64,000 bases of DNA, taken from the NCBI GenBank assembly GCA_017540085.1, contig JAFYBQ010000030.1, positions 62,001-126,000 on the forward strand, in the 5' to 3' direction. A program made the position numbers and the translations under genes. Positions 1 through 8,864 of the stretch are shown in pieces. Position 1 is the first letter of the stretch; each line of letters begins with the position of its first letter. The notes beneath the pieces are model-generated. The model was given only the letters and a program-made list of their open reading frames with translations, had not been told where the DNA came from and made no database searches. The stretch is from Synergistaceae bacterium. Its GTDB lineage: Bacteria > Synergistota > Synergistia > Synergistales > Aminobacteriaceae.

Positions 1-1
1 A

Positions 2-790
2 AAAGTTACGCCCGGTTTCTCAGGTGCTGACCTCGCAAATATCGCCAATGAAGCCTCGCTCTTAGCCGCAAGACGGAAGGCCGACAAGGTTTCAATGAAT
101 GATTTTGACCTCGCAATAGAACGAGTCGTAGCAGGACTCCAGCGCAAAACGCCATTAACGCCGGAAGTCCGCAAGAAAGTGGCCTATCATGAGTCCGGCC
201 ATGCCCTAGTGTCATGCTACCTTCCCGGCTCTGACCCAGTGCACAAAGTCAGCATAATTCCCACGACAAAAGGCGCACTGGGATATACGCTGAACATGCC
301 TGCGGAGGATAAGTATCTTGTTACGGAGGCTGAGTTACGCACCCGCATGGCTGTCATGTTAGGCGGAAGGGCGGCGGAGCTTCTGATTTTCGGGGAGGCT
401 TCAACGGGAGCGTCAAATGACCTCGAACGCGCTACCGAGACTGCCCGGAGAATGGTTACGGAGTTCGGCATGTCCGGCAAGCTCGGCCCCGTGCGCTATG
501 CGTCGCCGTCAATGATGTACCTTAACGGAAGCTCAGAAGTCCGCAATGACATCGGCGATGGTACAGCCGACATTATCGACAACGAAATCAAGCGGCTTGT
601 CATTGAGGCGCAGGAGAAAGCAGAGTCAATCCTCCGCGAGCATGAGAAAATACTTCATGAGGTCGCCGGAGTCCTTCAGGAAAAGGAAGTAATCAACAGC
701 GACGAGATTAAAGCCATTGTTGACCGGGAAAAATCACAGGCCGAGTCAGAATCAAAGTCAGCAGAAAAAGAAGCAGTGTCTCAAGAGTAA
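2..790 (+). CDS. ftsH: ATP-dependent zinc metalloprotease FtsH, C-terminal part
   Basis: The reading frame is open from base 2, so the gene begins outside the window and only about 262 C-terminal residues are present. They cover the end of the AAA+ helical lid (GFSGADLAN, NEASLLAARR) and the M41 peptidase domain. The zinc motif HESGH is encoded at about 188-202, and the later SNDLERAT segment carries the third metal ligand. FtsH is a membrane-anchored hexamer that pulls misfolded membrane proteins and short-lived regulators into its proteolytic chamber. The tail from about 690 on is rich in Lys, Glu and Ser, as is usual. A terminator follows directly. Family assignment is certain; the truncation is only due to the window edge. 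Confidence 0.97.
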   Translation, partial: KVTPGFSGADLANIANEASLLAARRKADKVSMNDFDLAIERVVAGLQRKTPLTPEVRKKVAYHESGHALVSCYLPGSDPVHKVSIIPTTKGALGYTLNMPAEDKYLVTEAELRTRMAVMLGGRAAELLIFGEASTGASNDLERATETARRMVTEFGMSGKLGPVRYASPSMMYLNGSSEVRNDIGDGTADIIDNEIKRLVIEAQEKAESILREHEKILHEVAGVLQEKEVINSDEIKAIVDREKSQAESESKSAEKEAVSQE

Positions 791-805
791 AGCGGAAATT
801 TTTAC

Positions 806-841
806 GGGGGGTATCTTAATCGGTACTCCCCTTTATTTTTG
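806..841 (+). terminator. Rho-independent terminator after ftsH
   Basis: A ten-pair stem (806-815 with 822-831, two G-T wobbles) with a six-base loop is followed by a T-rich run at 832-841. It lies 16 bases past the ftsH stop and overlaps the 3' end of the convergent pgeF gene. Confidence 0.8.
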
Positions 842-1469
842 CCGTCAATGTCATGCGCTCATGAATATCCCCGTTCCTGTACGAACAACAGCGCGAATCA
901 GTCAGCGTATTTATCCCTGAGACAATAATATTTTCCCGCCTCATACCCCCGTCAAGAAGCTGGCTCACAATCTCCCCGGCAAGGTCAAAATACACTCTCT
1001 CCCCGTCAATGTCGTAATTCTCACGGTGAAACGCCTCAATCCCTTTTTCTGTCCATTCCTCGCCCCGCTTCCTGAAATATTCACGCCCTATGCAAGGCCC
1101 AACCCACGCGCAAGCCCCGCCGATGTCAGCAAAAATTTCACGCGCAATCCTGAGTCCCGCGCCGGAAATGTTCAGGGCTGTACCCTTGTAGCCCGAATGC
1201 AGAATCATCACCCACGAATCTCCGCATATCATTACCGGGACGCAGTCAGCAAAACGCAATGAGGCCGTAACATTTGGGACGGTCAGCAAAATTCCGTCAG
1301 CCTCCGGGCGCAAAGGGAGCGCGTAATCTGAGACGTTCGAGGCATTGACGACAAGAATATTTTTCCCGTGAACCTGCGAGGGCATTATGTGAGGTGCTGA
1401 GACATGGCCGGAAGTCTCTCCCTTCATGAAGAAATTTGCGGAAATGTTTTCGGGGGTACGTATGAGCAT
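816..1469 (-). CDS. pgeF: Peptidoglycan editing factor / laccase-domain protein (YfiH family)
   Basis: This 217-residue protein carries the family landmarks in order: SQVHGKN (about 31-37), FADCVPVMI with the metal-binding Cys (about 73-81), HSGYKGTA in place of the usual HAGWRG, GPCIGREYF, and CCSYRNGD near the end. Family members are cytoplasmic zinc enzymes first called polyphenol oxidases; in E. coli the homologue removes wrongly incorporated amino acids from peptidoglycan precursors, and others act on purine nucleosides. The length is slightly below the usual 240. The start at 1469 has an AAAGGA ribosome site nine bases upstream. It converges on ftsH and diverges from the AEC transporter. 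Family is firm; the exact substrate is not readable from sequence. Confidence 0.85.
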   Translation of the reverse strand: MLIRTPENISANFFMKGETSGHVSAPHIMPSQVHGKNILVVNASNVSDYALPLRPEADGILLTVPNVTASLRFADCVPVMICGDSWVMILHSGYKGTALNISGAGLRIAREIFADIGGACAWVGPCIGREYFRKRGEEWTEKGIEAFHRENYDIDGERVYFDLAGEIVSQLLDGGMRRENIIVSGINTLTDSRCCSYRNGDIHERMTLTAKIKGSTD

Positions 1470-1531
1470 TATTATTCGTCCTTTGTGTGCTAAGATTGTC
1501 AGAAAAATTTTGTTGCGGGGGAAATTCTACA

Positions 1532-2476
1532 ATGAGCCTTGATTTTTTCACAGTAGCTTCTAACCTTGTCAGCCTTTTCGCGTTAATCGCCGCCGGATAT
1601 ATCGCCGTCAAAACAGGAGTCTTAAAGCCGGAAGCCTCTCCGCATTTCTCCGCGCTCCTGCTGAAAATCACGCTCCCATGTACTATATTTGTGTCTCTTG
1701 TTACACGTGAATATGATCCGGCGTTTGCACGGGACGGAGTAACTATCATCATTGCGGGGATTATAGCGTTCCCGGCCATGATGTATATATCGCGGGGGCT
1801 TTCGGGAGTCTTTCACGTGCCTGAAGGCAGGCGGGGAGTCTGGGCGTTCATTACGGCATACAGCAATTCCGGGTTCATGGGATTCCCGATTGCGCTGGCT
1901 CTTTTCGGGACTGAGGGACTTGCGCTGTCAGTCATGCTCAATGTAGCGTTCAACATTACGCTGTACACCCTCGGAGCTATGGAGCTTATCCGCGACAATC
2001 CCAATCACGACTCAGAAGGTTTTGACGTGAAATCAGTCATCTTCAGTAACATCAACATTGCTACATTTTTGAGCCTGATATTTTATTTCGGGCGTATCAG
2101 CGTTCCTTCAGCGGTGATTGTCCCGTTAAGCTATATTTCGGGCATAACGACTCCGCTTTCAATGGTAATAATCGGGATGGCTCTGGCTCACTCGAAAGCC
2201 TCTGACCTTTTCACGGACATACACGCTTGGACGGCCTCGGCGTTCCGTCTCATAATCTACCCCGTAATAATGTGCGTGATACTGCGAGTTTTCCCGCTGA
2301 GTGATAATCATCTTGTGGCGGCTGTGCTTGTCCTGATTAACGCCATGCCGGGGGCGAGCGTTACGGCGGTGCTGAGTGAGATGTACGGGGCTGATGTAGA
2401 TTTTGCGGCGCGGGCGATGTTCATTCAGAATGTGGCGTGCATGGTTACGATTCCGGCGGTGTGTATGCTGATTTAG
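1532..2476 (+). CDS. AEC-family (auxin efflux carrier) membrane transporter
   Basis: A 314-residue hydrophobic protein with about ten membrane segments in two halves, the membrane transport (PF03547) pattern. Typical features are the N-terminal segment with AAGYIAVKTGVL, the central SNSGFMGFPIALALFG motif with its conserved Asn, and the C-terminal NAMPGASVTAVLSEMYG with AxxAS-like small residues. Bacterial members export or exchange small carboxylates such as malate or malonate, but the substrate cannot be assigned here. I chose ATG 1532 over the GTG at 1487 because the extra residues are Cys-rich and non-hydrophobic and a G-rich ribosome site lies just upstream of 1532. It diverges from pgeF. 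Confidence 0.88.
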   Translation: MSLDFFTVASNLVSLFALIAAGYIAVKTGVLKPEASPHFSALLLKITLPCTIFVSLVTREYDPAFARDGVTIIIAGIIAFPAMMYISRGLSGVFHVPEGRRGVWAFITAYSNSGFMGFPIALALFGTEGLALSVMLNVAFNITLYTLGAMELIRDNPNHDSEGFDVKSVIFSNINIATFLSLIFYFGRISVPSAVIVPLSYISGITTPLSMVIIGMALAHSKASDLFTDIHAWTASAFRLIIYPVIMCVILRVFPLSDNHLVAAVLVLINAMPGASVTAVLSEMYGADVDFAARAMFIQNVACMVTIPAVCMLI

Positions 2477-2553
2477 GGATTCGGCCATGTAGTATAATTA
2501 GCACTGCAGGCGGGATGCTCCTTTTTAGACATTCTATGAAAAGGGGTATCGTA

Positions 2554-2892
2554 ATGGAAGAACTTACAAGCCTTTGGGAAGGTTACATTTTCGGCAAGTT
2601 AGTAGATATTCTAGTAGTAGATATTCTAGTATATATTGTATTAGGGTATATTAGCGAGCCGCCGTCCGCAAAAAAAGTTTTGTGTTGCACCGCGGTGCTT
2701 TTGTATGTAGCATTCTGTTTTAGCGTCATATTCGATTTTCCTCAACATACAGAACGGATTAATACGGTTTGGAACGATCCGTCGGCCTCAAGCCAGAAAA
2801 CATCGGGGCGTTTAGTAAAAGTAACGACACTGGTAGAAGTAACAGAATCAAGAATGGTAACAACTGTAACAACTATAACAGACTTGGACTAA
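2554..2892 (+). CDS. Small membrane protein of unknown function
   Basis: A 112-residue protein not recognised as any family. It has two hydrophobic segments (about residues 12-34 and 43-60) separated by a short polar loop, followed by a polar tail of about 50 residues that is rich in Ser, Thr and Val and ends in a VTTVTTITD-like run. The start at 2554 has AAGGGG seven bases upstream. The first membrane segment contains a perfect 15-base tandem duplication (2601-2630), giving VDILV twice. A terminator follows at 2922, so this is probably a single-gene unit. Coding status rests on length, ribosome site and terminator; it could be a lineage-specific protein. Confidence 0.5.
   Translation: MEELTSLWEGYIFGKLVDILVVDILVYIVLGYISEPPSAKKVLCCTAVLLYVAFCFSVIFDFPQHTERINTVWNDPSASSQKTSGRLVKVTTLVEVTESRMVTTVTTITDLD
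2601..2630. repeat. 15-bp perfect tandem duplication inside the small membrane-protein gene
   Basis: The unit AGTAGATATTCTAGT occurs twice in direct succession. Being a multiple of three it keeps the frame and duplicates five membrane-segment residues (VDILV). Confidence 0.85.
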
Positions 2893-2921
2893 ACATAATC
2901 CGGAGCATCCCGCAGCCAGCC

Positions 2922-2956
2922 CACCCCCAGAACACCGGGGGTACTTCTTTTTCTTG
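2922..2956 (+). terminator. Rho-independent terminator
   Basis: The stem ACCCCC (2923-2928) pairs with GGGGGT (2937-2942), and a T-rich run with the core TTCTTTTTCTT follows. It closes the small membrane-protein gene and insulates metH. Confidence 0.75.
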
Positions 2957-2968
2957 TGAATTTTGTCA

Positions 2969-2974
2969 TATAAT
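2969..2974 (+). promoter_or_regulatory. -10 box of a likely metH promoter
   Basis: A perfect TATAAT lies 29 bases before the metH start, right after the upstream terminator. No good -35 hexamer is seen 16-18 bases upstream. No riboswitch-like structure is apparent in the short leader. Confidence 0.4.
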
Positions 2975-3003
2975 GCCTCCCATACTCACAGGGGGGTGCG
3001 ATT

Positions 3004-5460
3004 ATGTTCACTTTCGACGATGGCAGAATATACTTCTTTGACGGCGCAATGGGATCTATGTTGCAGGCGCGGGGACTCAAGCTCCGTGAGATTCCCGAAA
3101 TCCTCAACCTTACTCGACCCGAATTAATCCGCTCAATTCACCGCGAATATTTGAACGCAGGCGCAGACTTCATCACCGCAAACACTTTCGGCGCAAACCG
3201 CTTCAAGCTCAAAGGCACATCACACACCGTAACAGAAATCATACAGGCCGGACTCACATTAGCCCGCGAAATTACAGCGGGGACTCCGGCACTTGTCGCG
3301 CTTGATATTGGCTCAACTGGGCGCGTTATGTACCCTTCCGGCGATGCTTCATTCAGCGAGATATACGATGCTGTTGCAGAGATGGTTATTGCCGGGAAAA
3401 ATTTATGTGATGTGATATTGCTTGAGACATTCACCGACTTGCACGAGCTAAAAGCGGCTGTGATTGCGGCGCGTGAAAATTCTGATCTTCCCATTTTCGC
3501 GACAATGAGCTTTGAGTCATCCGGGCGGACGTTTTTCGGGGCGAGTCCTGAGACAATGACGGCGGCTCTTGAGGGACTCGGCGTGAGTGCTCTCGGTGTG
3601 AACTGCTCACTAGGGCCGGGGCAGCTTGTGCCGATTGTGGAACGTTTCTGCGCCTGCTCGCATGTCCCTGTGATGGTTCAGCCTAACGCGGGGTTGCCTG
3701 TTATGCATGACGGGAAATCGCATTATGACGTTGAGCCGGGCGAGTTCGCAGAGATTTCGACTCGTTTCGCTGAAATGGGAGCTGTGATTCTCGGAGGCTG
3801 CTGCGGTACGACTCCTGAGCATATCGCCGTGATGAAACATGCAGTAACAGAAAGAATCGGCCATGCGGTAAAGCGTAATGTCCCGGATGACACTGTAGTG
3901 TGTTCGCCGTCAAAAATTGTAACATTCGGGCGGAAGTTTGTCGTAATCGGCGAGCGTCTGAATCCCACAGGCAAAAAGAAATTGCAGGCGGCACTGCGCG
4001 GGGGCGATACGGGGTATTTGCTTTCTGAGGCCGTAAAACAGCAGGAGCAGGGAGCAGACATCCTCGACATTAACGCCGGACTTCCTGACATTGACGAACC
4101 CGCCGTACTGACTCACGCACTGACCGAAATACAAGGCGCGGTGAATCTCCCGATACAGATAGACAGCTCGAATCCCATAGCGTTAGAGTCAGCCGCAAGA
4201 GTCTGCAATGGCAAGCCTATATTGAACTCGGTCAACGGGAAACCGTCAAGCCTTGAGTCCGTCCTCCCTGTCGCAAAGAAATACGGAGCCTGTGTTTTAG
4301 GGCTTACGCTTGACGACAGCGGAATACCAGAGTCAGCAGAAGACCGACTCAGAATTGCGCGTATTATTGTCGACATGGCCGAATCGATTGGCATTCCCCG
4401 CCGTAATATTCTGATTGACTGCCTGACATTGACGGCCTCGGCGCAGCAGAAACTTGTTCCCGAAACGTTAAGGGCTGTGCGTCTCGTTCATGATGAGTTA
4501 GGCGTGAAGACTGTACTGGGACTGAGCAATGTTTCATTCGGGCTTCCGCGTCGGCCACTTGTGAACCGCACAATGATGATGGCTGCGATAATGAGCGGTC
4601 TTGACGGGGCAATCATCAATCCGGGCGACAATGACATGAAGGAGACATTATGCGCGTGGAATCTCCTTTCAGGCGGTGAGCAGGAAATGCAAGACTACAT
4701 AGCCTACTGCGAGTCGCACCCGGAGGAAGCACCTCTCTCGGCAAGCCGTGTCCCCCCTAACTTAGGGGGGATACCGTTTACGGAGGGGGGTAACGCCTCA
4801 AAAGGGGGGATTAAGGGGGGGAACGACTCGGAGGGTAAGCCGCAGGACGCTCTGCAATCCGCAATAATTCGCGGCCTCAAAGACGAGTCAGCAAACATGA
4901 CGCGGGAAATGCTCAAGTCAGCAACACCCCTCGAAATCATAGAGAATAATATCGTTCCCGCGCTTGATTCTGTCGGCAAAAGCTACGAGTCCGGGGAATT
5001 ATTTCTCCCTCAGCTCATAAAGTCAGCGGAGGCGGCAAAATCTGCGTTTGAGGTATTATCGCTGAACATGGACAAAGCAGAGTCGGCAGGAAAAGCGAAA
5101 GGCCCTGTGATTCTTGCGACAGTCTACGGCGATATTCACGACATAGGCAAAAATATTGTGCGGACAATTTTCGAGAACTACAATTTTGATGTCGTTGACT
5201 TGGGCAAGGATGTCCCGCCGGAAAAAATCGTTGACGCTGTAATCTCGCGGGGTGCTAATGTCGTGGGCCTCAGTGCGCTTATGACAACGACCGTCGCAAG
5301 CATGAAGGAGACAATCACAAAGCTGAAGGAGTCCTGCCCCGCTGTGAAAGTCATTGCGGGGGGTGCTGTCCTGACTCCTGAGCTGGCCAATTACGCCGGG
5401 GCGGATTACTACGCCAAAGACGCTATGGAGGGCGTAAGGATAGTATCATCACTTCTGTAA
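3004..5460 (+). CDS. metH: Cobalamin-dependent methionine synthase, short form without reactivation domain
   Basis: An 818-residue protein that transfers a methyl group from methyltetrahydrofolate through cobalamin to homocysteine. Modules in order: homocysteine S-methyltransferase barrel (about 1-290; zinc Cys201 and Cys267/268 in NCS and GGCCGTTPE), pterin-binding barrel (about 305-575; starts with IGERLNPTG), a low-complexity linker, the helical cap and the B12-binding domain (about 690-818; DIHDIG with lower-ligand His712). The C-terminal AdoMet reactivation domain of the 1227-residue E. coli enzyme is missing, as is common in anaerobes, so a separate reactivase is needed. The linker holds G-rich inverted-repeat sequence (4752-4821). 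The G-rich ribosome site lies just before ATG 3004. The STAS-methyltransferase gene follows after 16 bases. Confidence 0.95.
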   Translation: MFTFDDGRIYFFDGAMGSMLQARGLKLREIPEILNLTRPELIRSIHREYLNAGADFITANTFGANRFKLKGTSHTVTEIIQAGLTLAREITAGTPALVALDIGSTGRVMYPSGDASFSEIYDAVAEMVIAGKNLCDVILLETFTDLHELKAAVIAARENSDLPIFATMSFESSGRTFFGASPETMTAALEGLGVSALGVNCSLGPGQLVPIVERFCACSHVPVMVQPNAGLPVMHDGKSHYDVEPGEFAEISTRFAEMGAVILGGCCGTTPEHIAVMKHAVTERIGHAVKRNVPDDTVVCSPSKIVTFGRKFVVIGERLNPTGKKKLQAALRGGDTGYLLSEAVKQQEQGADILDINAGLPDIDEPAVLTHALTEIQGAVNLPIQIDSSNPIALESAARVCNGKPILNSVNGKPSSLESVLPVAKKYGACVLGLTLDDSGIPESAEDRLRIARIIVDMAESIGIPRRNILIDCLTLTASAQQKLVPETLRAVRLVHDELGVKTVLGLSNVSFGLPRRPLVNRTMMMAAIMSGLDGAIINPGDNDMKETLCAWNLLSGGEQEMQDYIAYCESHPEEAPLSASRVPPNLGGIPFTEGGNASKGGIKGGNDSEGKPQDALQSAIIRGLKDESANMTREMLKSATPLEIIENNIVPALDSVGKSYESGELFLPQLIKSAEAAKSAFEVLSLNMDKAESAGKAKGPVILATVYGDIHDIGKNIVRTIFENYNFDVVDLGKDVPPEKIVDAVISRGANVVGLSALMTTTVASMKETITKLKESCPAVKVIAGGAVLTPELANYAGADYYAKDAMEGVRIVSSLL
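4752..4821. repeat. G/C-run inverted-repeat insertion translated within metH
   Basis: The stretch opens with a perfect palindrome (CCCCCCTAA, one base, TTAGGGGGG at 4752-4770) and continues with three further G5-G7 runs separated by AT-rich spacers. It keeps the frame and encodes a Gly/Asn/Pro-rich linker around residues 583-606, between the pterin and cobalamin modules. It resembles small repetitive elements rather than normal coding sequence. Confidence 0.65.
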
Positions 5461-5476
5461 CAGAAAGGTGAATTGC

Positions 5477-6775
5477 ATGGATAATCTCTTCAGGCAGGAC
5501 AAAATCAGCGTTAATATTGACGTTATGGAACGCGCCAATCCGATATTCAACACCGCAAAATCTACGCTGTACCTTCTCGGCGAGTCAGGCGACAGGGACG
5601 CAAAGCTCCTCGCGTCAGAGCTTGGACTCAGCTTTGACAGCACGCAGAATGCGAACACGAACAAGACAACGCCCGACACAGTCATCACAACAATGCTCGT
5701 GCTTGAGACACGATACAGGACTATGAGCAGGCTCGCCGAGAAAAGCGGCTGTGATGTTGATATTGATCTCCCCTGCGGATATACTCCGAGGGCATTGACT
5801 TACGCACGAAAAGGGAAAAGCTTCATAGGCTTAGACCTTCCGGCAGTGATACAGGAAATAGAGCCGGGAATTATGCGGTTAATCGGCGCGGGAAGTCGGG
5901 AATTTGTGAGATTTTCGGCTGTTGACGCTACGAATTATGACTCACTCGCAAAGGCTCTTGACGGCATTAACGGAACACTCTGCATAATGACTGAAGGGCT
6001 GATGATGTACTTCACTGAGTCCGAGCTTGAAGCCTTCACGGAAAACATCAGGAAAATACTTTCAGGGCGCGGGGGCTGCTGGCTAACGTCTGACCCCGAA
6101 CTGCTGAAGACTCACAGCCTCATGTCAAAGGCTCTATCAGGCGGAAAATCATACGGTGCTCCGTCCGGGACAGTCTCAATTCTTGAGCAGAAATCAGACA
6201 CTTCAATGTCAAAAACCGGAAACTCAGTCTGTCCGGGAGTCGCCTGCTCTGACTTTGAGGAGGCCGCAAGGAAGGGGATAAAGTTTTTTGAGGCTCACGG
6301 CTTCAATGTTGAGCGGCTGACATTCGCGGACAATATGCCGGAGCTTAACGCATATTCCCTCCTGAAGCCCGGACAGGTTACAGCGGTGAAAGAGGCCATG
6401 ACTCACGCGGCATGCTGGAAGCTGACACTTTCGGGGAACGCGGAGACTTCACGCGGCACATCAGCGGGGACAAAATTCGGCATTAACGCAAAAATCAGCG
6501 GGGATATTCTCTCGCTCACTCTTTCGGGGAGGCTTGACACAATCACCGCGCCGGAATTGCTTGCCTTCTGGGAAAAAATCAGGGCGGAACACGAAATCAG
6601 CTCCGTGAAAATCAACTGCGCCTCGCTGGACTATATTTCATCGGCGGGATTGCGGGTGCTTATGATTATGCACAAGAACAGCGCGGAGGGAGTCGGGCTT
6701 TCTGACATCAATAACACAGTAGGGGAAATTCTTTCGCAGACGGGATGCGATTCACTGCTGAAGATTTCTGACTGA
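5477..6775 (+). CDS. LCMT/TcmP-type SAM methyltransferase fused to a C-terminal STAS domain
   Basis: A 432-residue two-module protein. The N-terminal part (about 1-300) matches the leucine carboxyl methyltransferase (Ppm1/TcmP-like) family: AxxxxPIFNTAKSTLY-type entry, LPCGYTPRALTYARKG as the SAM-binding loop, GLDLPAVI, and MTEGLMMYFTESE. The C-terminal part (about 335-432) is a STAS domain (GRLDTITAPE, then DYISSAGLRVLM with the usual phosphorylatable serine position S388/S389), as in anti-sigma-factor antagonists. I read this as a methyltransferase controlled by, or reporting to, a partner-switch kinase or phosphatase. The start at 5477 has AAAGGTG seven bases upstream and lies 16 bases after metH, suggesting co-transcription. 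The methyl acceptor is unknown. Confidence 0.82.
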   Translation: MDNLFRQDKISVNIDVMERANPIFNTAKSTLYLLGESGDRDAKLLASELGLSFDSTQNANTNKTTPDTVITTMLVLETRYRTMSRLAEKSGCDVDIDLPCGYTPRALTYARKGKSFIGLDLPAVIQEIEPGIMRLIGAGSREFVRFSAVDATNYDSLAKALDGINGTLCIMTEGLMMYFTESELEAFTENIRKILSGRGGCWLTSDPELLKTHSLMSKALSGGKSYGAPSGTVSILEQKSDTSMSKTGNSVCPGVACSDFEEAARKGIKFFEAHGFNVERLTFADNMPELNAYSLLKPGQVTAVKEAMTHAACWKLTLSGNAETSRGTSAGTKFGINAKISGDILSLTLSGRLDTITAPELLAFWEKIRAEHEISSVKINCASLDYISSAGLRVLMIMHKNSAEGVGLSDINNTVGEILSQTGCDSLLKISD

Positions 6776-6778
6776 CGC

Positions 6779-6810
6779 GCAAAAAAATCCCCGTCATATT
6801 TCAGGCGGGG
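6779..6810 (-). terminator. Rho-independent terminator after the aminotransferase gene
   Basis: On the minus strand CCCCG (6810-6806) pairs with CGGGG (6793-6789) and is followed by ATTTTTTT. It may also stop transcripts arriving from the plus-strand methyltransferase gene, since an A/T-rich run lies on the other side as well. Confidence 0.75.
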
Positions 6811-6824
6811 AAAATATTTCGTAA

Positions 6825-8033
6825 TTATGCCTTTATCGCCTCAGCGCGGCCCGGGTAAACCGCAAGGGCGTTTTTGAGGATGTTCAATGCCTTCTCTAAG
6901 TCTTCCTTCTTGAGGACATATGCCATTCTCACCTCGTCCAAGCCTAAACCGGGTTCAGCGTAAAATCCGCTTCCGGGGGCGGCCATTGTCGTTTCTCCGT
7001 TGATGTCGAAATTCTGCAGCAGCCAGATGATGAACTTCTCGGAGTCGTCAACAGGCAATTTCACCATCGTGTAGAATGCCCCTTTAGGCTCGTGGCAGAC
7101 AACGCCGTCAATTTCCTTCAAGCCTTTGTACAGTACATCACGCCGCATTTTGTACTCTTTGTTGACTTCCTGAAGGTAGCTTTTCGGTGTGCGGTAAAGT
7201 GCCGCGGCTCCGACTTGCTCAACATGTGAGACGCTCAATCTTCCCTGACATAATTTCATGACTTCAGCGAGAAAAGGCTTGTTCTTTATGGCAATACAGC
7301 CTATACGCGCACCGCAGGCACTGAATCTTTTTGACACTGAGTCAACCATGATAACGCGGTCTCTTGCGTCCTCGACAGCCCCGAAACTCATGAAGCCGCC
7401 CGCCTCGTAGATAAATTCCCTGTAGACCTCATCGGCGATAATGAAGATGTCGTGCTTCTTTGCCAGACGGCACAGCGTGTGAATCTCGTCCGGCGTGTAG
7501 CTGACCCCGGTCGGGTTGCAGGGATGTGATACCCAGAATGCGCGGGTCTTTGAGGTGATGAGGCTCTCTATTACGTCTTCGGGCGGAAGGTGGAATCCTG
7601 TCTCGGCTTTTGTGGGAATGGGCTTGAGTTTTGCCAGCGCAAGTTTCGCGAACGTGTTGTAATTCGCGTAGAACGGTTCCGGGACTAAAATCTCGTCGCC
7701 CGGGTCGCAAAGTATCATCACGACAAACTGAAGTGCCTCGCTTCCTCCGCACGTAACGTACACTTCATCCGGCTCATACGGGACTCCCATCGCCTTGTAG
7801 TAGCCTGATATAGCCTCGCGGAGTTCTAATATACCCTGTGAGGGCTGATATGCCACTGTTCGCGGGTGAAAATTCCTGATAGCCTCGAAATATTCATCGG
7901 GTGTCCTTATGTCGGGCTGTCCGATATTGAGATGGTATACTTTCTTTCCCTTTGCTTTTGCCTCGTCAGCGTAGGGAATCAGCCGGCGTATTGGCGAGAT
8001 CTTGAGAGCCTTTATTCTGTCTGAAAGGTGCAT
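6825..8033 (-). CDS. Class I/II pyridoxal-phosphate aminotransferase (aspartate aminotransferase-like)
   Basis: A 402-residue fold-type I aminotransferase. The Schiff-base lysine is K235 in SVSKRFSACGARIG, the cofactor-stacking and binding residues lie in NPTG (173-176) and IADEVYREF (199-207), and LNIGQPD near residue 35 is the substrate-side motif. This subgroup (AspC/PatA-like of anaerobes and thermophiles) transfers amino groups from Asp, aromatic or branched residues to 2-oxoglutarate; the precise substrate is unclear. ATG 8033 has GGAGG eight bases upstream and lies 13 bases after gpmA, so the two form an operon. A terminator follows. Confidence 0.88.
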   Translation of the reverse strand: MHLSDRIKALKISPIRRLIPYADEAKAKGKKVYHLNIGQPDIRTPDEYFEAIRNFHPRTVAYQPSQGILELREAISGYYKAMGVPYEPDEVYVTCGGSEALQFVVMILCDPGDEILVPEPFYANYNTFAKLALAKLKPIPTKAETGFHLPPEDVIESLITSKTRAFWVSHPCNPTGVSYTPDEIHTLCRLAKKHDIFIIADEVYREFIYEAGGFMSFGAVEDARDRVIMVDSVSKRFSACGARIGCIAIKNKPFLAEVMKLCQGRLSVSHVEQVGAAALYRTPKSYLQEVNKEYKMRRDVLYKGLKEIDGVVCHEPKGAFYTMVKLPVDDSEKFIIWLLQNFDINGETTMAAPGSGFYAEPGLGLDEVRMAYVLKKEDLEKALNILKNALAVYPGRAEAIKA

Positions 8034-8046
8034 TGATTAGTCCTCC

Positions 8047-8796
8047 TTACTTTTTCGCGCTTCCCTGCGAGGCTACTGCGGCCTGTGCTTTTGCGATTGC
8101 TTCCGCGTCCCCTAAATAGCGGTGTGATACGGGCTTCATATTGTCGTCAAGCTCATAAACAAGCGGGACTCCTGTCGGGATGTTGAGTTCGAGAATGTCT
8201 TTCTCTGAAATGTTGTCGAGGTACTTAACTAATGCCCGCAGTGAATTTCCGTGAGCCGCGATGATAATCTTCTTCCCTGATTTTACAGCGGGGACTATTG
8301 ACTCCTGCCAGTATGGGACTACACGCGCTACAGTGTCAGCAAGGCATTCCGTGAGCGGCAATTCTGACTCGCTGAGTCCTGCGTATCTCGGATCATGGCC
8401 GGGGTAACGCTCATCATCTTTCGTGAGTACGGGCGGCTGAATGTCGTAGCTTCTGCGCCAGATTTTGACCTGGGCATCTCCGTATTTTGCGGCGGTGTCG
8501 GCCTTGTTGAGTCCCTGCAATGCTCCGTAGTGCCTCTCGTTGAGCTTCCACGAGTGCTGAATCGGTATCCACATCCTGTCCATTTCCTCAAGAACAAGCC
8601 ACAGCGTTTTGATTGCCCTCTTCAGCACGGACGTGAACGCATAATCGAACGCGAACCCCTCAGCTTTCAGGAGCTTTCCGGCGGAGCGGGCTTCCTCGAC
8701 TCCTTTTTCCGACAATGGGACATCAGTCCAGCCGGTGAATCTGTTCTCTTTGTTCCAAGCGGACTCGCCATGACGGATTAATACTATCTGAGGCAT
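8047..8796 (-). CDS. gpmA: 2,3-bisphosphoglycerate-dependent phosphoglycerate mutase
   Basis: A 249-residue protein, the normal length for the dPGM family. The phospho-histidine motif IRHGESAWN (H9) opens the protein, [13 protein letters not shown] follows, and [14 protein letters not shown] near residue 185 carries the second catalytic histidine. It interconverts 3- and 2-phosphoglycerate in glycolysis and gluconeogenesis. Although the frame stays open upstream to 8922, I take ATG 8796 because GGGAGGA lies just before it and the protein then starts exactly at the conserved N-terminus. It heads a two-gene operon with the aminotransferase. Confidence 0.96.
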   Translation of the reverse strand: MPQIVLIRHGESAWNKENRFTGWTDVPLSEKGVEEARSAGKLLKAEGFAFDYAFTSVLKRAIKTLWLVLEEMDRMWIPIQHSWKLNERHYGALQGLNKADTAAKYGDAQVKIWRRSYDIQPPVLTKDDERYPGHDPRYAGLSESELPLTECLADTVARVVPYWQESIVPAVKSGKKIIIAAHGNSLRALVKYLDNISEKDILELNIPTGVPLVYELDDNMKPVSHRYLGDAEAIAKAQAAVASQGSAKK

Positions 8797-8864
8797 GATA
8801 AAAAATTCCTCCCTTTTTGGATTTGGCGTTAGGTTAGCAGAAAATTCTAATTTTTCATAGCCTG

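Noticed and set aside
1487-1531. GTG 1487 as the AEC transporter start
   Set aside because: It adds a polar Cys-containing stretch before the first membrane segment, and the ribosome site lies nearer ATG 1532.
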